From positions 1 through 64,000 of the forward strand of contig JAMXSV010000015.1 of the NCBI GenBank assembly GCA_027559495.1: 64,000 nt of DNA. Reading direction: 5' to 3'. Below the pieces are notes generated by a model that searched no databases, had not been told where the DNA came from, and was given only the letters and a program-made list of their open reading frames with translations. Each line of letters begins with the position of its first letter. The first letter of the stretch is position 1. A program made the translations under genes and the position numbers. Source of the stretch: Aurifilum marmelostoma (taxonomy: Eukaryota > Ascomycota > Sordariomycetes > Diaporthales > Cryphonectriaceae). Positions 58,890 to 64,000 of this stretch are shown in pieces.

Positions 58890-61325
58890 ATGGTGTCAAC
58901 TCGGAGCAGCACTCGCAGGGCGGCAGACCCGTCAACACCCGCCTTCTCCTTCGTCGCTAGCCCCTCGAATGGCACCAGCACCGCCATCACCAAGAAGCGT
59001 GTCGGCGAGGGCAATGGCGATGTACTGGGCCACGACGCGAAGCGCCAAAAGGTTGCAGAGCCGGTAGATAAGACACGATGGCGCCTGAGGGCCGATGGCG
59101 GCCGTCACACCTGGCACTACCTTGATAACGACGAGGCCGCGAGAAAATGGCCCCAGTCCCACGCGGACAAGTGGTATCTCGACCTGCCCCTTGTAAGTCA
59201 TACCTCCAAAACCTTGCGAAGCACTGGAGCTGAAGATACACGCCATCAAAGGAGCTGCCCGACCTCCCTAAACCAAAAGCTCCCATCGACTCTGTCACGA
59301 ACGGCCTGACCTTCTTCGAACACCTACAACTCCCTCCCGGCCACTGGGGTTGCGAGTATGGCGGTCCTATGTTCTTACTGCCCATGTACGTCCTGGGTTG
59401 CTATGCCACCAAGACGCCCATTCCCGAGATCCAAAAGAAGGAGATCAAGAATTATCTCTTTGCACGAGCGCACCCTGAGGACGGAGGATGGGGTTTACAC
59501 ATTGAGGGGGAGAGCACGGTCTTGGGCACCGCCTTTAACTATATTGTGCTGCGGATGGTGGGCATGGACTCCGAGCATCCAGTCCTGGTCAAAGCACGGG
59601 CGACGCTGCATAAGCTGGGAGGTGCCACTCATGCACCCCACTGGACCAAGTTTTGGCTGGCTGCTCTGGGTCTTTGCAAGTACGAGATGGTCAATCCTGC
59701 GCCGCCCGAGCTGTGGCTGCTGCCGGACTGGGTGCCGATCGCTCCCTGGCGGTGGTGGATCCATATCAGGATGGTCTTCCTTCCCATGTCTTACGTCTTC
59801 TCGAAGAAATGGGCGTGTGAGGAGACGGAGCTCATCCGAGAACTCCGAAAGGAGATCTATGTCGAGCCGTGGGAATCTATCAGTTGGGCAGCGCACAGGA
59901 ACACCATCTGTCCCCGCGACAACTACCACCCAAAATCCTGGTTGTTGAACACGGCCAATTGGCTCCTGGCAAATGTTTGGGACCCCTTTGTCAGACCAAA
60001 CTTCCTCAAGGAAAGAGCCGAGGGCTGGGTTGGCGAGCTGCTGAACATGGAGATGGAAAACACAGATTACGCCTGCCTTGCACCAGTCAGCCAGCCCATG
60101 ACCCTCCTCTGTTGCTATATCCGAGACGGCCCTGACTCATACTCCGTCCGGAGGTTACGTGAGCGTATGGCCGATGCTATCTGGGTGAACAACGAGGGCT
60201 TGCTGGTCTGCGGGACAAATGGGGTTCAGTCATGGGACACAGCGTTCGCCATCCAGGCAGTCATCAGCGCTGGCCTCGCAGAGGATGACCGGTGGCGGCC
60301 TATGCTCACCAAGGCACTGGAGTTTCTTGACAACCAGCAGATCCGGGAGAATGTCAAAGACATGGAGAAATGCTACCGTCACCCTCGAAAGGGAGCATGG
60401 GCATTCAGCAACAAGATCCAGGGCTACGCAGTCAGCGATTGTGTGTCCGAGGCGCTCAAATCGGTCATATTGCTGCAGAAGACGCCGGGATATCCACAAC
60501 TCTTGGACGACCGTCGCATCTTCGATGCCATTGATACCTTGTTGACATATCAGGATCCCAAGACCGGCGGGTGTGCATCATACGAACGTCCGCGCGCGGG
60601 CCAATGGATGGAGGCACTGAACGCGGCCGAAGTTTTTGGAAACATCATGGTCGAGTATCTGTATCCAGAATGCACTACCGCTGCTGTGACAACGTTGTCA
60701 CTCTTCCACAAACATTGGCCTGAATATAGGACGGAGGAGGTCACGCGCTTCATCACTCGTGCGGTGGCCTGGATCAAGACAGCACAGTACGATCATGGAG
60801 GATGGTATGGCAGCTGGGCTGTCTGCTTCACATACGCAACCATGTTTGCCCTAGAGAGCCTGGCAACGATGAATGAGACGTACGAAAATAGCGAGCACTC
60901 AAGGCGTGGCTGCGAATTCCTGATATCCAAGCAACGTGAGGACGGCGGGTGGTCCGAGTCGTATCAGGTCAGTATCCACTCTGCGATACTTCCCTTGCCC
61001 TAGGAGACGGCTGACCTTTTTTCTTTGGCAATGACAGGCATGCGAACAACACAAGTATATTGAACATCCCGCCGGATCGCAAGTAGTTATGACAGCCTGG
61101 GCCCTGATCGGTCTCATGCATGCCAAGTATCCACATGTTGAGCCGCTGAAGAAGGCTATTAGGCTCATCATGGACCGCCAACAGCCGAATGGAGAGTGGA
61201 AGCAAGAAGCCATCGAGGGCGTCTTCAACAAGAGCTGCTGTATCTCGTACCCGAACTACAAGTTCATCTTCACCCTAAAGGCGCTGGGCATGTTTGCGAA
61301 GCGATATCCGGATGAGACTATCTGA
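58890..61325 (+). CDS. Oxidosqualene cyclase, probable protostadienol synthase
   Basis: Exons 58890-59192, 59252-60967 and 61038-61325 give 768 residues, normal for fungal cyclases. QW repeats are present (for example EDGGWGLHIEGES, KGAWAFSNKIQGYAVSD, HGGWYGSWAV, EDGGWSESYQACEQHKY). The catalytic Asp is kept at D497 in SDCVSE, where lanosterol synthases have DCTAE. The decisive feature is the loop at residues 737-743, NKSCCIS: lanosterol synthases have APPGGMR there, and the protostadienol synthase of Aspergillus fumigatus has NKSCAIS. Such enzymes fold 2,3-oxidosqualene to protosta-17(20),24-dien-3-beta-ol, the first step to helvolic acid and other fusidanes. Both introns are canonical. No tailoring genes adjoin. 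Membrane-associated at the ER by family. Confidence 0.9.
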
Positions 61326-61854
61326 CCAGGGACATGCATGGACATCTGGACCAGGTTATGTTTTTATAAGTATAATCATAATCATAATATAGTAATATCA
61401 ATCTATTCCTGGATCGATCGCAGTGCAGATCGCGTTGTCACATGCACGCGGGGTCCTAGTATGGGAAAAGAAAGGCCGAGACATGCGGCCTGTAGTCCTC
61501 GCAGTGATAAGGTGGTGTATCGTAAGCTACGAGGCGTGTACCAGGCAGCTGCCGGGCAGCCGGGCTACAGTAGTAGCTCGATCCTGGTAGGGGCTGAAGG
61601 CGGTGTTGATAACGTTTCCTATCGCCTGGCAGAAACCCCCAACTACCCCTCCATGGCACCTGCCAGTCACAAAGTGGGCCTTTCAGGCACCCTCTACCTT
61701 GATCAGGCTGGCCTGCAGCAAACGCCTGGCCCCCGTCCCCTCACTCAGGTCAGGTCAGCTTGGGACCTTGGATTCATCATATAATCAATTTTCTACAAGT
61801 TTTAGCCACCCGTCTAAGCCATCAACCATTGCAGACACCTCAGACATTAACACC
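61326..61854. other. Intergenic
   Basis: 3' flank of the cyclase and promoter of SGT1. No gene supported; the plus frame upstream of the SGT1 ATG is just open leader. Confidence 0.5.
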
Positions 61855-63314
61855 ATGTCGGCTGTCAAGTACGCAGAAAAGGGCATGGCCGCCGTGCAGG
61901 CACACAAGTGGGATGATGCCATCACCAACCTGAACAAGGCAATCGATCAGTCCAAATCGCCACAGTGGCTGCTTGCCCGATCGCAAGCATTCATGGAAAT
62001 CAGAAGTCTGGACAAGGCCTTGCGAGACGCCGATTTCGCGTACTGCACCGCCGCTGAACGAGGCAATGACAAGTCTCGCCAGCACATGATCGAAGCCCAA
62101 CACCGCCGCTCCGTTATTTATTTCCACAAGAAGCTCTACGCCAATGCCGATGCCTGTGCCTCCTGGGCGCAGCAGCTCGCCAAGGGTGTTTCCATCAAGG
62201 CTATCGATCACACCGCCGACAACACGGACGAGAAGGGCTTCTACCATATTACTGCCGCCGACATCGAGGTGCGGCAAAAGACTGCCCCTAGCCAGGAGCA
62301 GCAGGGGAATGGCGGTGATAAGTTTGCCGAGATCTCCTCCATACTTGGTGGCAGCACAGACTCCAGCGGTACCTATCAGAAGGAGTGGCTTAGGACGCAG
62401 CACTGGCGTACCACCACCCTCCGCTTCCTCGAGGCACTTCCTGCCGACGACCCGGCCCGTAGAGTCACCGCCAGAGTCAATCCCGTAAAACCGTCGCTTG
62501 CGGAAGAAGATGCGGTGGTGCAGAAACGCGACCCAGAGGTTCAAGCCGCTAAGGCTTCCCTGGTCGAGACACAGCCCAAGCGAGAGCCCTACAATGGCCC
62601 TTTCCGCAGCCAGATGTACCAATCCGAAGCCTCCATCAACATCTCGCTGTTCATGAAGTTCGCCACCAAGGAGGACACGGACAACGTGAGGGTTGATATG
62701 CAGCCAAACTTGGTAAGTGACCTTTGGCGTCCCAGGTGAACAGTCCTAGATAGCTATACTCACAATGTCTACAGATCACCGTCGCCGGAGTTCCTCGCGA
62801 GCCGTCCACCGCTTACATCATCCCCCACGCCGCGATCAACCCTACGAAGTCTACATATCGTGTTGCCACTATGAAGATCGAGTTTAACCTCGCTAAGGCA
62901 CAGCCTGGAAAGTGGCCCAGCTTTGGTCGCGAAGAGCTGAGCCAGCCCGACCCGTCTACATTACCCAGGGCAGAACAAAACGCGAGCCACGCCACTTTGG
63001 CTGCCGATACAACTGCAGCTCAGGCTGACAAACCCAAAGAAGCCCCCAAACCCAAGGCCCCAGCGTACCCGACTAGCGCCAAGGGCGGGCCCAAGGACTG
63101 GGACAATATCGCGACAGATGAGAAGGACGACGACAAGGACGTCAATGCGTTCTTCAAGCAGCTATACAAGGACGCTACTCCCGATCAGCAGCGTGCCATG
63201 ATGAAGAGCTTCCAGGAGAGTAATGGCACCACCCTCAGTACTGACTGGGCCTCGGTCAGCAAGGAGATAGTCAAGACCAACCCTCCTGAGGGCGTTGAAG
63301 CCAAGAAGTGGTAA
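61855..63314 (+). CDS. SGT1: SGT1 co-chaperone (TPR-CS-SGS)
   Basis: Exons 61855-62712 and 62775-63314 give 465 residues. TPR-like helices cover residues 1 to about 130 (AEKGMAAVQAHKWDDAITNL, KALRDADFAY). A CS domain begins near residue 255 (YQSEASINISLFMKF) and spans the intron (LITVAGVPREPSTAYIIP, MKIEFNLAKAQPGKW). The SGS domain ends the protein (KDWDNIATDEKDDDKDVNAF, then FKQLYKDATPDQQRAMMKSF and SNGTTLSTDW). Sgt1 links Hsp90 to Skp1 and is needed for SCF and kinetochore assembly. All three domains are intact. An ATG further upstream is in frame but would add an unconserved leader; I chose 61855 because the protein then starts as in relatives. Confidence 0.92.
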
Positions 63315-63805
63315 TCTTGATGGACTCAACTCGCAGGGAGGGAGACGAGCAGGCAAAGACGCGAGGGGATGGAGGTCGAAACAGCGATGAGGTTGAGCTC
63401 AGAAGATTCCTACCGGGCTTTTTTTTTTTTTTTTTTTTTTTTTTCTTCTCTGCCATCTGAGCTCATGTGAGATCTCGGGAATCGAGTCATCAAGGCTTGT
63501 GGGTGATGAGCCGCGAGCCTCTTATTGCTCTTGATGACATGTAAATCGCTAATCGTTATAGCGCAGCCAGGAGTTAGGGGATCCCAAAATTGTCAAAAGC
63601 CCGCCACAGGGTGCTCTCAGTTTGTGTCAGATTAAGTAGCCAGTCATGAGATATTTCAACGACACTATCAACGAAACAATGCTCTCAGAAGACGTACTTG
63701 CGCACTTGAAATACAAAAATGAAGACACTACTGTAATGAATTAATGTGATATTAAGTCTTAAGATGATGCTGGCCCAGAGTCTTGAGTCCTGGTGTGGCA
63801 ATTCA
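63315..63805. other. Convergent intergenic region with poly-T
   Basis: 63420-63444 is a run of about 24 T. No gene supported. Confidence 0.5.
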
Positions 63806-64000
63806 CTACGATTTGAATCGAGACGGTCTCTGGTGAGCAGTTGGGGGGCGGCCCCACTTAGGCACATCCTGGATCTGGGGGTGCTCATACTCAGCACCAT
63901 CATTCCGTATCTCATCGTGAGGAGCTATGGCGTCTCCATTTCGCTGGGGCCCGGTTTCGTCAATTGCGACAACACTCATGTCTCTATGGACCTTGAAGGT
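63806..64000 (-). CDS. C-terminal end of a gene running off the window
   Basis: On the minus strand a frame is open from the window edge to TAG at 63806-63808 (65 codons). It contains VHRDMSVVAIDETG, EIRNDGAEYEHPQIQDVPKW and ends SRFKS. It is hydrophilic with no domain. The VHRDMSV start resembles the cytoplasmic tails of PTH11-like receptors, but this is weak evidence; the upstream exons are outside the window. Confidence 0.5.
   Translation of the reverse strand, partial: TFKVHRDMSVVAIDETGPQRNGDAIAPHDEIRNDGAEYEHPQIQDVPKWGRPPTAHQRPSRFKS

Noticed and set aside
58890..61325. Calling the cyclase lanosterol synthase (ERG7)
   Set aside because: The C-terminal loop NKSCCIS and DCVSE motif differ from the conserved lanosterol synthase residues; protostadienol synthase fits better.
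61840..62622. 260-codon minus-strand frame over SGT1
   Set aside because: Antisense shadow of the SGT1 first exon, which has clear TPR and CS content.
1..64000. CRISPR arrays, operons or other bacterial features
   Set aside because: No regularly spaced repeats; introns and protein families are fungal throughout.

Overview
The window reads as a chromosome segment of a filamentous ascomycete (Pezizomycotina). The evidence is short GT-AG introns (about 50-190 nt), a CFEM-type PTH11 receptor, a meiotic SPO11 with six introns, and an AT-rich repeat block carrying the C-to-T/G-to-A decay of repeat-induced point mutation (RIP). I do not name a species.

Layout. Bases 1 to about 12,650 are a RIP-mutated transposon graveyard with no intact gene. 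It holds a nearly complete Ty3/gypsy LTR retrotransposon (4633-12645, minus strand, 222-bp LTRs, 5-bp target duplication TATCT) and, to its left, an older relic of a related element. From 12.65 to 38 kb is an accessory region with long intergenic stretches. It contains a decayed gene beside the RIP block, a CFEM/PTH11 receptor, a secreted tannase-type esterase, a SnoaL-like protein, a cytochrome P450 pseudogene, a secreted beta-helix protein, two conserved proteins of unknown function and an MDR oxidoreductase.

From 38 to 54 kb the genes are closer together: a second PTH11-like receptor, a HAD hydrolase, an F-box protein and an M20 amidohydrolase (each broken by one base in an 8-nt G or C tract), an S1/P1 nuclease, a four-helix membrane protein with a long disordered tail, and a large conserved fungal protein of unknown function.

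From 54 to 64 kb is a core-like block: a YAR1-type ankyrin protein, a SRPBCC-fold protein, SPO11, an oxidosqualene cyclase and SGT1, then the 3' end of another gene. The cyclase is the most notable gene. Its C-terminal loop reads NKSCCIS, the protostadienol-synthase type, where lanosterol synthases carry APPGGMR. It therefore probably starts fusidane (helvolic-acid-like) triterpenes rather than sterols, yet no other cluster genes are visible next to it.

Most protein-coding models were assembled by hand: splice sites were chosen so that phases close and family motifs are continuous, and exon coordinates are given in each entry.
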